This document shows positions 35,038 through 43,381 of a stretch of 64,000 bases of DNA, in pieces. The position numbers were made by a program, and so were the translations under genes. Within the stretch, counting starts at the first letter, position 1, and the number at the start of each line of letters is the position of its first letter. The notes under the pieces were generated by a model that saw only the letters and a list, made by a program, of their open reading frames with translations, made no database searches and was not told the origin of the DNA. Source of the stretch: an uncultured Acidimicrobiales bacterium (GTDB lineage: Bacteria; Actinomycetota; Acidimicrobiia; Acidimicrobiales; Bin134); the NCBI GenBank assembly GCA_951813325.1, contig OX638350.1:3267954-3331953 (forward strand), written 5' to 3'.

Positions 35038-35278
35038 AGGCCAACTCGCTTTCTTACCTGTAGTAGTTAATATTTACTGCTTTTAGCAGTAGGTCGGTGG
35101 AAATGTGGATAAATAGTATTTTCCCAGGTCAGATCATATTTAGTTAATCTGGTGCTTTCCCCAAGCAAGTGGATTGTGTGCGCTGGTGATTGTGTGACTG
35201 TGGAATAGGCCCGTGTCATCCCCATTGGTAAGTAGGATTTCCCCAACTTTTCCTGTGCAGGATCCCCGGTTAGCTGGG
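35038..35278. other. dnaA-dnaN intergenic, AT-rich, candidate part of oriC
   Basis: 241 bp without a gene. It holds a perfect DnaA box TGTGGATAA (35104-35112), a weaker TGTGGAATA (35199-35207), and AT-rich runs such as TAGTTAATATTTACTGC. In most actinobacteria oriC lies in this gap, but box density here is low compared with mycobacteria or streptomycetes. Confidence 0.55.
35104..35112 (+). promoter_or_regulatory. DnaA box
   Basis: TGTGGATAA, an exact match to the reverse of TTATCCACA, in an AT-rich context 67 nt upstream of the dnaN start. Confidence 0.7.
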
Positions 35279-36658
35279 TTACGCATTTTTGATCCTCTGG
35301 ATCAGTTCCGTGATTTGATTGAAGGTTTCCGGCTGTTCGGCCATTTGCTGTGTGATCTTCTGTACTGCATGTATTGCGGTGGTGTGGTCCCGACCGCCGA
35401 AGACGCGGGCTATATCTGGATAGCTCAACTCAGTCAGCTCACGAAAAACATACATTGAAACCTGGCGAGCTTTCACTAACGGACGTTGTCGTCTCGGTCC
35501 AATGATATCTTCGATTCTAAAGCCGAATAAATCAGCGGTTGCTTTCAAGATAACGTCAGCTGTAACTGGTTGTGGTTCACGTCGAGCAGTTATGTCTCGC
35601 AAAATGAATTGAGCGAGTTCCATATCAAGAGGCTTGTTATTGAAGCTGGCGTAGGCTGTTACTCGTGTAAGAGCTCCTTCTAGCTCTCGTATATTATCCT
35701 TAATATTGCTGGCTATGAATGTAAGGACATCATCGTTGATCATAAAGTTAGATTGCTCAGCTTTTTTCCTTAGAATTGCAAGTCTAGTTTCTAAATCGGG
35801 AGGTTGGATATCGGTGAGCAGTCCCATCTTGAATCGGCTCGTCATACGATCTTCCAGCGTAGGTATGGCATCAGGAGGACGATCGCTGGTTAAAACTATC
35901 TGTTTATTTATCTCATGCAGTGAATTAAATGTATGGAAAAACTCTTCTTGTAAACCTTCTTTCCCTTCCAAGAATTGAATGTCATCAACGAGAAGTACAT
36001 CAACCTCTCTGTAATTTCGTTTAAATTCACTGCGCGTATTTGTGCGAATTGCATCAACAAACTGGTTGAGAAAAGTTTCGGTTGAAACATAGACAATTCG
36101 TTTGATGGGATGTCGTTGATTATCAGTGTAGTGATTGTTGACGTAATGACCAATTGCTTGCAATAGATGAGTTTTTCCTAAACCAGCATGTCCATAGATA
36201 AATAGAGGGTTGTAAGATTCGCCTGGTGTTTCTGCTACCGATAAAGCCGCAGCAAGAGCGAAGCGGTTGGATGGTCCTGTAACAAATTTGTCAAATACAT
36301 AATTGGGATGAAGAGCATTTGTCGGTCGGTTTGTTGGTGTAATAATCGGTAGTTCAGGAATTGCAACGGGCGGGATAGAGAGCGAAATATGGGTATCGTC
36401 GCCGTTTGTGCTTTGTTCCGTAGATATCTTTAGTGTTATATGGGTAGCGTTTGAACTGGCGAGAGCATTTCTCAAAATCTCAAAATATTCACCTTCTAGA
36501 CGATCCTTAATAATGGTGTTAGGAACGGTGAGTTCGAGAATATCTTCTTCGAGAGAGGTTGCTTTTGCGGGATTAAATGTCGACTGCCAAACGGCATCTG
36601 GGACTTGAGATCGTATGTTGTTGGCGCATGAAGACCAGAGAAGTGTTGCTGACACCAT
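35279..36658 (-). CDS. dnaA: Chromosomal replication initiator DnaA
   Basis: 459 residues from ATG 36658 (MVSATLLWSSCANNIRSQVPDAVWQ, domain I); the frame is open further up but unconserved. Domain III has Walker A GHAGLGKTHLLQAIGHY and Walker B LLVDDIQFLEGKEG, and domain IV ends with the DNA-binding signature GGRDHTTAIHAVQKI. Base composition is very different from the neighbours: 21 of 60 bases are G or C at 36121-36180, against clearly GC-rich flanks. DnaA opens oriC and may repress its own gene through the boxes upstream. Confidence 0.97.
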   Translation of the reverse strand: MVSATLLWSSCANNIRSQVPDAVWQSTFNPAKATSLEEDILELTVPNTIIKDRLEGEYFEILRNALASSNATHITLKISTEQSTNGDDTHISLSIPPVAIPELPIITPTNRPTNALHPNYVFDKFVTGPSNRFALAAALSVAETPGESYNPLFIYGHAGLGKTHLLQAIGHYVNNHYTDNQRHPIKRIVYVSTETFLNQFVDAIRTNTRSEFKRNYREVDVLLVDDIQFLEGKEGLQEEFFHTFNSLHEINKQIVLTSDRPPDAIPTLEDRMTSRFKMGLLTDIQPPDLETRLAILRKKAEQSNFMINDDVLTFIASNIKDNIRELEGALTRVTAYASFNNKPLDMELAQFILRDITARREPQPVTADVILKATADLFGFRIEDIIGPRRQRPLVKARQVSMYVFRELTELSYPDIARVFGGRDHTTAIHAVQKITQQMAEQPETFNQITELIQRIKNA

Positions 36659-37017
36659 TTTGCTGGCAACTCCAAAAATATTGACGAGCGGTATCCACAA
36701 ATGTGTATAAGGTGTGGATAACTCGTGACCTTTTTGTTTTGACCAACCAAGTTGACACCACCTCGACTGGGATTCCGCACTGTAGCACTTCCTTTGGTTC
36801 CATGCACAGGCCCGTTGCAGGTTTTGGCAGGTCACAGGCTTGTGTTGAGGATGTTGGCAATGTCGTTCTGGTGGTTGGTGTGGTCAGGATAGCTGGCGTT
36901 AATGCCGATTGGTTGTCGTGGTGCCGGGAGAAGCCGTAGCGTAGAGCGTACGCCGGGAGACGGGAGGCGCTAGTAGGGCGGCCCCATGCGGATGGCACCC
37001 CGGCGGTGGAGGAAGTT
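36659..37017. other. dnaA-rpmH intergenic, candidate oriC and divergent promoters
   Basis: 359 bp between the divergent dnaA and rpmH genes. The dnaA-proximal 65 bp carry three DnaA-box-like sites (36691-36721) next to T-rich sequence; the rest is GC-richer, with a TTGACA at 36752-36757 on the plus strand and repeated GCCGGGAGA units near 36925-36960. No gene was found. With the dnaN-side gap it makes a two-part origin. Confidence 0.55.
36691..36721 (+). promoter_or_regulatory. Cluster of three DnaA boxes upstream of dnaA
   Basis: GTATCCACA (36691-36699, 8 of 9), TGTGTATAA (36702-36710, 8 of 9) and TGTGGATAA (36713-36721, exact) lie within 31 bp, 33 nt before the dnaA start, the first inverted relative to the others. 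Such clusters serve in initiation and in autoregulation of dnaA. Confidence 0.75.
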
Positions 37018-37152
37018 GTGAAGCGCACATATCAGCCGAACGTGCAACGCCGGGCTCGGCGCCACGGATTTCGGCATCGGATGATGACAAGAAGTGGCCG
37101 GGCGATCATCAACGCTCGTCGCCGCCGCGGCCGCAAAAGGCTGTCGGCCTGA
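37018..37152 (+). CDS. rpmH: 50S ribosomal protein L34
   Basis: 44 residues from GTG, preceded by a GGAGGA ribosome site. The sequence runs [22 protein letters not shown] and ends [12 protein letters not shown], the standard L34. It is the first gene of the rpmH-rnpA-yidD-yidC-jag-rsmG block that flanks dnaA in many bacteria. Its final bases overlap the predicted rnpA start. Confidence 0.97.
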   Translation: MKRTYQPNVQRRARRHGFRHRMMTRSGRAIINARRRRGRKRLSA

Positions 37153-37493
37153 TCGAGCGGTTTAGAGGACGCTCTGCGTTCGCTCGGCTGAGTGCCGATG
37201 GTGTTCGCGCGAACCACGAGGTGCTCTGGGTCCGGTTCTTACCCGACCCCTCGCTCGGCGCGGCCCAAGTGGCGTACGCAATACCTCGACAAGTGGGGTC
37301 TGCGGTGATTCGAAATAGGATCCGGCGCCGGTTGCGCGAGATAGTGAGCAGCCTTGATCAACAAGCGTCCAATGGCTTGCCTGCGGGCCTTTACCTGGTG
37401 GGCACCCAGCCAGGTGCTCGGCATTTTTCCCACGCTGACTTGCGGATTTCATTGGCAGCGTGTCTGTCCAAGTTAGATCGGACTGCATTGTGA
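37149..37493 (+). CDS. rnpA: Ribonuclease P protein component
   Basis: The conserved RNR motif is clear in [17 protein letters not shown], followed by [15 protein letters not shown] at 37221 would remove the expected N-terminal helix ([17 protein letters not shown]), so I extend to a CTG at 37149 overlapping the rpmH stop (CTGA), giving 114 residues, normal for RnpA. No ATG, GTG or TTG lies between 37149 and 37221 in this frame. RnpA assists the catalytic RNA that trims tRNA 5' ends. The stop overlaps yidD by GTGA. Confidence 0.88.
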   Translation: MIERFRGRSAFARLSADGVRANHEVLWVRFLPDPSLGAAQVAYAIPRQVGSAVIRNRIRRRLREIVSSLDQQASNGLPAGLYLVGTQPGARHFSHADLRISLAACLSKLDRTAL

Positions 37494-37798
37494 ACCTGAA
37501 AGATCGATGGGATGCCAGCTCGGAGGCAGGTTTGGCTGATCGGGTTGTGCACGGGTTGATCACGGTCTATCAGCGAGCCACTGATCATCGTCCGAGTCCC
37601 TGTCGGTATGTGCCGAGCTGTTCTTATTTCGCGGTTGAAGCAGTAGAAGTGCACGGGGCGGCCAAAGGAACGTGGTTGAGCCTGTGCCGGTTGTTGCGGT
37701 GTCGCCCCGGTGCTCCGAAGGGTTGGGATCCAGTTCCCGACGAGAACGGCCGCCTGGCACCTGATCCCACAGCAGGAGAGGCGGTTTCTGGTGTTTGA
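37490..37798 (+). CDS. yidD: YidD membrane protein insertion efficiency factor
   Basis: 102 residues from a GTG overlapping the rnpA stop. The family core is LADRVVHGLITVYQRATDHRPSPCRYVPSCSYFAVEAVEVHG..GTWLSLCRLLRCRPG..GWDPVP, with the conserved CRYxPSCSxY motif. YidD is a small inner-membrane-associated protein that aids YidC. The C-terminal tail is longer than usual because it overlaps the yidC start by 8 nt. Confidence 0.93.
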   Translation: MNLKDRWDASSEAGLADRVVHGLITVYQRATDHRPSPCRYVPSCSYFAVEAVEVHGAAKGTWLSLCRLLRCRPGAPKGWDPVPDENGRLAPDPTAGEAVSGV

Positions 37799-38996
37799 CG
37801 CCCTGTTCGACGGCCTTGCGTGGCTGCTGGCGGTGTATTACACGCTGGGAAGTAGCTACGGCATTGCCATAATGCTGTTCACGCTCACGGTGATGCTGGT
37901 CTTGACCCCCCTCACGTTCTACACCACGCGTTCTATGCTTCGAATGACGGCCCTTCAGCCTGAGGTTAAAAAGCTCCAGGCGCAGTACAAGGGCGATCGC
38001 CAGCGGATGAACGAAGAGATGATGCGCCTCTATCAGGCGAACAACGTGAACCCGCTGGGGAGCTGCCTGCCCATGCTGGCTCAACTCCCGGTATTCTTCG
38101 TACTTTTTCGCCTTATTCGAGGTCTTACACGACGCGTCAGTGAATTAGGAACTCATGTGGGTTGGCGGCTGCCGTTTGGAGAGAATGCGGTGCCCAATCC
38201 CGAATTTCCCGAGCGGACATTCAACCCAGAGTATCTGGCCTCAGATTCCGATTTGCGGGCAGCTCTTGAGCAAACCACGGAAATGGACTTTCTGGGAACA
38301 GACCTGTCAGCCAGTCTCACTGATGCATTTCGGGACTCCTTCTCCACCGCACTGCCGTTCTTGTTGCTGATCGTGTTGATCGGGGTAACCAGCTACATCC
38401 AGCAGCGCCAGATTGCTGGGCGCCGCGATCCCGATACTCCGGTAAACCCTCAGCAGCAGATGATCATGAAAGTCATGCCCTGGTTCTTGCCGATCATCTC
38501 GATCGGGTTTCCTGCTGGACTGAATTTGTACTTCGTGAGTTCCAACATTGTGCGTGTCGGACAACAAGCGGTGATCACCCGCCGCATCTACAACCCCCAC
38601 AAAGAGCGCCAAGCATTGCAGGAGAGCACCTTGGACGACCAAGAAGAGATTCCACAACCTGTGCAGCCTGAACCGCGGCCATCGAGCCGCTCCCGTGCGC
38701 CGGTGCAAGACCACGGTCGGCGCCGGCCTACATCGAGGATTCCACCGCAGCGGCGTACTGACAGCCGCCGCACCCAGGTGAGGCCCTCTGAGCAGCGGAC
38801 ACCACCTCGTGAGGCCAAAGAGACCGAAGTCAAAGAAAGGCGAGCGAAAGACTCAAGGGCATCGGGGGCGAAGGCGGAGAGGGTCAGTCCATCAAAATCA
38901 ACGCCGGACCAACATCAGACGAGCCGGACCACGCAAAAGGGCCATCAGTCACATCCCACTGATCGTCGGCGCCAGCGGAAGAAGAGGAGAAAGTAG
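37791..38996 (+). CDS. yidC: Membrane protein insertase YidC/OxaI
   Basis: 401 residues from GTG 37791, which puts the first hydrophobic segment (LFDGLAWLLAVYY) at the N-terminus; GGAGAGG lies about 10 nt upstream. It has the five-helix Oxa1 core: MLFTLTVMLVLTPLTFYTTRSMLRM with the hydrophilic-groove arginine, LGSCLPMLAQLPVFFVLFRLI, LPFLLLIVLIGVTSYIQ and VMPWFLPIISIGFPAGLNLYF. After 285 comes a 115-residue basic, disordered tail likely contacting ribosomes. It inserts membrane proteins with or without SecYEG. Confidence 0.93.
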   Translation: MFDALFDGLAWLLAVYYTLGSSYGIAIMLFTLTVMLVLTPLTFYTTRSMLRMTALQPEVKKLQAQYKGDRQRMNEEMMRLYQANNVNPLGSCLPMLAQLPVFFVLFRLIRGLTRRVSELGTHVGWRLPFGENAVPNPEFPERTFNPEYLASDSDLRAALEQTTEMDFLGTDLSASLTDAFRDSFSTALPFLLLIVLIGVTSYIQQRQIAGRRDPDTPVNPQQQMIMKVMPWFLPIISIGFPAGLNLYFVSSNIVRVGQQAVITRRIYNPHKERQALQESTLDDQEEIPQPVQPEPRPSSRSRAPVQDHGRRRPTSRIPPQRRTDSRRTQVRPSEQRTPPREAKETEVKERRAKDSRASGAKAERVSPSKSTPDQHQTSRTTQKGHQSHPTDRRRQRKKRRK

Positions 38997-38998
38997 CC

Positions 38999-39916
38999 AT
39001 GGAGTGGCTGGAAGTCACCGCCAAGACAATTGCCCAAGCTGAAGATGCAGCTCTCGACCGGTTGGGAGTAGACCGCAGCGAAGCTGAATTCTCCGTCGTG
39101 GAGGAGCCCAAGACCGCCCTGTTGGGCCTACGACGGACAGAGGCTCGGATTCGAGCTCGAGTACGGCCAGTACTGCCAAAAGAGAAGCGGAATCGTCGAC
39201 CCTCCAACAACAGAGATCGGAATCGGAAACGCAAGCCCGAACGGGATAATTTGAAGGATGACAAAAGCCGGAGCGGCCGGGGCCAGAATCGGAGTTCGGG
39301 AGCTTCGAACAAAGAGCGACCTCCGCGCCAGCAGCAGCAAAAGAAGTCTCAGAACGCCAGCAATACCAGTGGGAAGGCCGGCAAGAACCGTCCAACAAAC
39401 GCCCCCCAGGGGGATCAAGCAAGGAAGAGCAAACCCATGGAAGACCCGATGAGCTTGGAAGAGCAGAGTGCCCTGGTAGTTGATTTTTTGGGTGGGCTGC
39501 TAGACGCTTTCGATTTGGACGCTGAGGTATATGCCGATCGCGTCGACGAGGACACCATGGAAATGAAGGTGGAGAACACCGAGGGAGTGGGGTTGCTTAT
39601 CGGGCCCAAGGGAAACACACTGCGGGCAGTGGAGGATTTGTCCCGAATGTTGGTGCAGCGCAAGTCGGATGGGAACTGCGAGGGTCGCATCCGGGTTGAT
39701 ATCGGTGGTTACCGCGAACGCCGCCGGGCCGCTTTGGAGACATTTTGTGAGAAGATCGCAGTGGAGGTGCGAGATACCGGGTCGGAGCGGCCCCTCGAGC
39801 CTATGAACGCGGCGGACCGCAAGGTAGTCCACGACGTTGTGGCTGACATCGAGGGTGTCAGCACCGTCTCAGAAGGCCAAGAGCCTCGTCGATGGGTTGT
39901 GATCATTCCCGAGTGA
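38999..39916 (+). CDS. jag: Jag/KhpB RNA-binding protein
   Basis: 305 residues: an N-terminal Jag domain (EWLEVTAKTIAQAEDAALDRLGV..AEFSVVEEPKTALLGLRRTEARI), a very basic low-complexity linker of about 85 residues, a KH domain (VENTEGVGLLIGPKGNTLRAVEDLSRMLV) and an R3H domain (RRRAALETFCEKIAVEVRDTG..PMNAADRKVVHDVVADI). KhpB binds RNA and helps set cell elongation in other Gram-positives. It begins 2 nt after yidC. Confidence 0.93.
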   Translation: MEWLEVTAKTIAQAEDAALDRLGVDRSEAEFSVVEEPKTALLGLRRTEARIRARVRPVLPKEKRNRRPSNNRDRNRKRKPERDNLKDDKSRSGRGQNRSSGASNKERPPRQQQQKKSQNASNTSGKAGKNRPTNAPQGDQARKSKPMEDPMSLEEQSALVVDFLGGLLDAFDLDAEVYADRVDEDTMEMKVENTEGVGLLIGPKGNTLRAVEDLSRMLVQRKSDGNCEGRIRVDIGGYRERRRAALETFCEKIAVEVRDTGSERPLEPMNAADRKVVHDVVADIEGVSTVSEGQEPRRWVVIIPE

Positions 39917-39919
39917 TCT

Positions 39920-40525
39920 GTGCGATTGGACAACACAGACCGTTCGAAGCTGGTTGAAGTATTCAGCCAGGCCCAAGAGCGTGGGTGGATCGGTGGTCGG
40001 GACATCGACCAGCACATCGTTCATGCCTTGGGGTTTTCCGAGGCCGCATCCACTGATCCGACAGTGGCAGTGGACTTGGGAAGCGGAGGTGGTCTTCCGG
40101 CCTTGGTTCTTGCTGTGGTCTGGCCCCGATCCCGGTGGACGCTGGTGGAGTCCTCTCTGCCCAGGGCCGCCTTCTTAGAGTTGCACTGCGCCAGACTTGG
40201 GTGGTCAGACCGAGTTCTCGTCTGCCGTGCCCCCGCCCAGAGCCTTGTGAAGGACGACCAGTACCGAGGTCAAGCGGATTTGGTGACTGCTCGTAGCTTT
40301 GGGCCCCCTGACCTGGTTATCGCAGCCGCTGCTCCCCTGCTCCGGGTCGGCGGCGAGCTCATAGTCAGTGCTTCCCCCAACCCCACCCCCTGGCCCTCGG
40401 AACTCCTAATCCCCCAAGGCATGTCTCGAGATCACCTCACCCGACCACCTCCCCGATTCCACCGATCCACGCGAACCGACCTCTCCTCCAAGAGAGCGGA
40501 GGAGTTTTGCACTGGAGACCGTTAG
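39920..40525 (+). CDS. rsmG: 16S rRNA (guanine-N7) methyltransferase RsmG
   Basis: 201 residues from GTG. The SAM site is VAVDLGSGGGLPALVLAVVWPRSRWTLVES, and ADLVTARSFGPPDLVIAAAAPLL is the second family block. It methylates G527 of 16S rRNA; loss gives low-level streptomycin resistance in other species. The C-terminal tail is proline- and serine-rich, and the DNA there forms a terminator-like hairpin (40483-40508) before the stop. Confidence 0.92.
   Translation: MRLDNTDRSKLVEVFSQAQERGWIGGRDIDQHIVHALGFSEAASTDPTVAVDLGSGGGLPALVLAVVWPRSRWTLVESSLPRAAFLELHCARLGWSDRVLVCRAPAQSLVKDDQYRGQADLVTARSFGPPDLVIAAAAPLLRVGGELIVSASPNPTPWPSELLIPQGMSRDHLTRPPPRFHRSTRTDLSSKRAEEFCTGDR
40483..40508 (+). terminator. 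Terminator-like hairpin inside the 3' end of rsmG
   Basis: CTCCTCC (40483-40489), an 8-nt loop, GGAGGAG (40498-40504) and TTTT (40505-40508). The 7-bp stem is perfect, but it lies 17 nt before the rsmG stop, so it would end or slow the rpmH-rsmG transcript just ahead of parS and parA. Confidence 0.4.
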
Positions 40526-40530
40526 AGGTA

Positions 40531-40546
40531 TGTTTCATGTGAAACA
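40531..40546. promoter_or_regulatory. parS centromere site
   Basis: TGTTTCATGTGAAACA matches the near-universal parS TGTTTCACGTGAAACA at 15 of 16 positions. It sits between rsmG and parA, where ParB would nucleate and spread. Only this site was noticed in the window. Confidence 0.9.
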
Positions 40547-40594
40547 TCGGGGGAATCCTTGATACGAGATTGAGGGTAGGCGAGACTTCTATAG

Positions 40595-41401
40595 GTGTCA
40601 GGTCCCGAAGCAGTGCAATCTCGATCATGCCGCGTGATTGCGGTTGCCAATCAAAAAGGCGGAGTTGGCAAAACCACAACGACCGTCAACCTTTCTGCCT
40701 GCCTCGCCGAAATCGGCCAACGCGTCCTGGTGGTCGACTTGGATCCCCAGGCCAACGCCACCACAGGGCTGGGAGTCGATCCGTACGCTGGTGGCGTATC
40801 TACCTACGATGTCCTGCTTCAAAGTGGTCGTATGGAGGACAGCATCGTTTCCACCCAAGTCGACAATCTTTGGGTGTCGCCCTCCACCCTGGACCTTGCC
40901 GGGGCAGAGATTGAGCTGGTCCCAGCCTTCAGCCGAGAGAGGAGGCTCGATTCCGCGCTGGCCACCGTACTCCGCGACTTTGATTTTGTCTTTGTGGACT
41001 GCCCTCCTTCACTAGGCCTGCTCACGGTCAATGCACTGGCCGCCGCCCGAGAGGTGATGGTCCCCATCCAATGCGAATACTACGCGTTGGAGGGCTTGGG
41101 CCAGTTGATGCGAAACATCGACTTGGTTCGCAGCAGCCTCAACAGCAATCTGGACATTTCCCTCATCGTTCTCGTCATGTACGACGGTCGAACCAAGCTC
41201 TCCGCCCAAGTTGCCTCGGAGATCCGCAGCTATTTCGGCGACAAAGTCTGTCGCCAGATGATCCCTCGGACCGTTCGACTAGCCGAGGCTCCATCTCACG
41301 GGGCACCGATTACGGTGACGTTTCCGAAATCGCGGGGGACGTTGGCCTATCGCGAATTAGCCAAGGAGGTTGCTGATGGCGCGCTCGCCAGGGCTGGGTA
41401 G
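40595..41401 (+). CDS. parA: Chromosome partitioning ATPase ParA (Soj)
   Basis: 268 residues from GTG. The deviant Walker A is NQKGGVGKTTTTVNL, with LVVDLDPQANATTGLG and DFVFVDCPPSLGLLTVNAL following. ParA binds DNA as an ATP dimer and, with ParB on parS, moves new origins apart. Its stop overlaps the start of parB, and the parB ribosome site AAGGAGG lies inside its last codons. Confidence 0.96.
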   Translation: MSGPEAVQSRSCRVIAVANQKGGVGKTTTTVNLSACLAEIGQRVLVVDLDPQANATTGLGVDPYAGGVSTYDVLLQSGRMEDSIVSTQVDNLWVSPSTLDLAGAEIELVPAFSRERRLDSALATVLRDFDFVFVDCPPSLGLLTVNALAAAREVMVPIQCEYYALEGLGQLMRNIDLVRSSLNSNLDISLIVLVMYDGRTKLSAQVASEIRSYFGDKVCRQMIPRTVRLAEAPSHGAPITVTFPKSRGTLAYRELAKEVADGALARAG

Positions 41402-42254
41402 AGGGCTCAGCGCTCTTATTTCTGATCCTGGATCGCCAACCGATGGGGTGCGCTCTTCTTCGTACTTGGAACTCCCCCTCGACGCTATTTTGGTGAATCC
41501 GTACCAGCCACGGAACAAATTCGACCGGGTGGCATTGAACGTGCTGACGGAGTCCATTCGCGAGGTCGGCGTGCTTCAACCCGTGCTGGTTCGTCCTCGT
41601 GTCGATGGAAAGTACGAACTGATAGCCGGTGAGCGTCGTTGTCGGGCCGCCAGACAGGCTGGGCTTGACCGGATTCCCGCTGTCGTTCGGTCCGCAGAGG
41701 ACGCTGACGCCTTGGAGCAGGCCCTTTTGGAGAACTTGCATCGTGAGGACCTGAACGCCATTGAAGAAGCTGCTGGATGCCAACAACTGATCGAGGAATT
41801 TGGGCTTACCCAGGAGACGGTGGCAAAGCGGTTGGGCCGAAGCCGGTCTGCGGTGGCCAATACCGTGCGCCTCCTCCAGCTGCCCGACGAAGTCAAGGCG
41901 ATGGTTGTGGAGGGCTCGCTGTCGGCCGGTCATGCTCGGGCCCTTTTGGGCGTGGTCAGCGAGAAGCGCTTGATTAGGCTGGCGAAAAAGGCAGTGTCAG
42001 ATGGGCTTACCGTGCGAAAGTTGGAAATGGAGGCTCGAGACGGCGCTTCACCGGAAAAAAAGGCAAGTCAGCCCAAGGAGAGGACGGGTGGTGCTGATCG
42101 GGGAGCAGCCGTGCTGGAGCTGGAGAGTTTGTTGAGCGATCATCTCAGCACCAGGGTGGACGTGTCGCTCGGCAAGAGTCAGGGAAAAGTAGTCATTCAG
42201 TTTGCTGATCTGGATGATTTGGAGCGCATCTATCGGGCGATGCTCCAGGCCTGA
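41376..42254 (+). CDS. parB: Chromosome partitioning protein ParB
   Basis: 292 residues from ATG 41376, 6 nt after AAGGAGG. The ParB/Srx domain has the CTPase motif AGERRCRAARQAG and ENLHREDLNAIEEA; the helix-turn-helix is TQETVAKRLGRSRSAVANTVRLLQLP, and the C-terminal dimerisation region starts near 230. It clamps onto parS with CTP and spreads along DNA. Partner parA overlaps upstream. Confidence 0.96.
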   Translation: MARSPGLGRGLSALISDPGSPTDGVRSSSYLELPLDAILVNPYQPRNKFDRVALNVLTESIREVGVLQPVLVRPRVDGKYELIAGERRCRAARQAGLDRIPAVVRSAEDADALEQALLENLHREDLNAIEEAAGCQQLIEEFGLTQETVAKRLGRSRSAVANTVRLLQLPDEVKAMVVEGSLSAGHARALLGVVSEKRLIRLAKKAVSDGLTVRKLEMEARDGASPEKKASQPKERTGGADRGAAVLELESLLSDHLSTRVDVSLGKSQGKVVIQFADLDDLERIYRAMLQA

Positions 42255-42340
42255 GGTGTTCCATGCTCGGGTGGGGGAAAGGGGATACTCCCGACCGACC
42301 CACGTAGGCTGGGGCCTTACCTCGCTTTGGGGAGTGGGGG

Positions 42341-43321
42341 TTAGACAGGCTTTGTGGCCCAACGGGCTAGACAGCCTTCGATGACCCGGGCTAGAGGAGA
42401 GAGGCGGGCGTGCACGAGTCCGGGGGGGCCGATGAGGCATTCGACTGCGGTCATGCGGGTGTGCCGCAGCACCGGCAACCGCATCCCCTTTGCCTCTGCC
42501 CTGTCGATGCCCAATGCCGCCGGAAGCCGTTGACCCAGGACGCTGGCCAGCCGGTGGCCGCCAGGAGACACGAAACCCTCGGTGGCAAAATAGGCCACCC
42601 GGCACACTGCTTCTTCAGAGGGGAGCAACCCCAGGTAGACATCCACGGCCAAGCGATTGGCTTCGTCGGCCCTTTCTGATTCAGGCCAGTCGTACACCTC
42701 GCTCACCGTCGCACCTGAGCGGCGCAAGCCGGTAGCCAATTCGCCAGCCACTGCGGCCATCGTGCTTGTCGAAGCGATCATGATGTGCTGTTCGGTCAGT
42801 TGTCGCAGTGCCAATTGGAGTTTTGTCCGCTCCCGGACCGCGGCCACCGTGGCGGGGGTCACTCTGGCCGACATGCGCACGAGGGCGGCCGTGGTTTCCA
42901 GGCCGCACACCGCATCGGCGACTAGGCCGCTGTTGAGCTGGAACTCTTTCACTGCCTCGGCGGTGTCGAGTCCGAAAATACCGTCTACCCTTCCGGCGTC
43001 GAAGCCCATCGAGCCCAGCCGGAGCTGCAACTCCGCGACATCATCACCTCGCAGCATGGGGTGGCTGAGATAGAGGTTTCGATCACCTAGCGACCAGCCG
43101 GCCTCCTGTAGGGAGGTCCAGGTGTGGGGCCCGCAGATTCCATCGACACTGAGGCCTCGGCTGGCCTGGAAATCGGCAACTGCGGCCGCGGTAGAGGAAT
43201 CGAAGCTTCCGTTTGCCGATAGTGCCAGGGCAAAGCCCGCCGACGCCAGCTTCTGTTGTAGGAGCACGACGTCGTCGCTGTCGTCTCCCCGTTTCAGGGT
43301 AGGCAGATGGTCGTCGGCCAA
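42341..43321 (-). CDS. cwlM: CwlM-like protein: two peptidoglycan-binding repeats and a degenerate amidase domain
   Basis: 326 residues from TTG, supported by GAGGAG 8 nt upstream. Two PG_binding_1 repeats (7-75 and about 85-150) show LKRGDDSDDVVLLQQKLASAGF and MLRGDDVAELQLRLGSMGF. The rest is positioned like an amidase_3 domain but lacks the DPGHGG and SIHAN zinc motifs; the corresponding stretches read IMIASTSTMAAV and DVYLGLLP. In M. tuberculosis CwlM, at the same place next to trx and parB, is a non-enzymatic regulator of MurA. A similar regulatory role is inferred. Confidence 0.75.
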   Translation of the reverse strand: MADDHLPTLKRGDDSDDVVLLQQKLASAGFALALSANGSFDSSTAAAVADFQASRGLSVDGICGPHTWTSLQEAGWSLGDRNLYLSHPMLRGDDVAELQLRLGSMGFDAGRVDGIFGLDTAEAVKEFQLNSGLVADAVCGLETTAALVRMSARVTPATVAAVRERTKLQLALRQLTEQHIMIASTSTMAAVAGELATGLRRSGATVSEVYDWPESERADEANRLAVDVYLGLLPSEEAVCRVAYFATEGFVSPGGHRLASVLGQRLPAALGIDRAEAKGMRLPVLRHTRMTAVECLIGPPGLVHARLSPLARVIEGCLARWATKPV

Positions 43322-43381
43322 CTCTGGTGCTCCTCGTAATTGTGCTTGTCAGCCCCGCGGGTGGTGAGTGGTAGTGGACCA

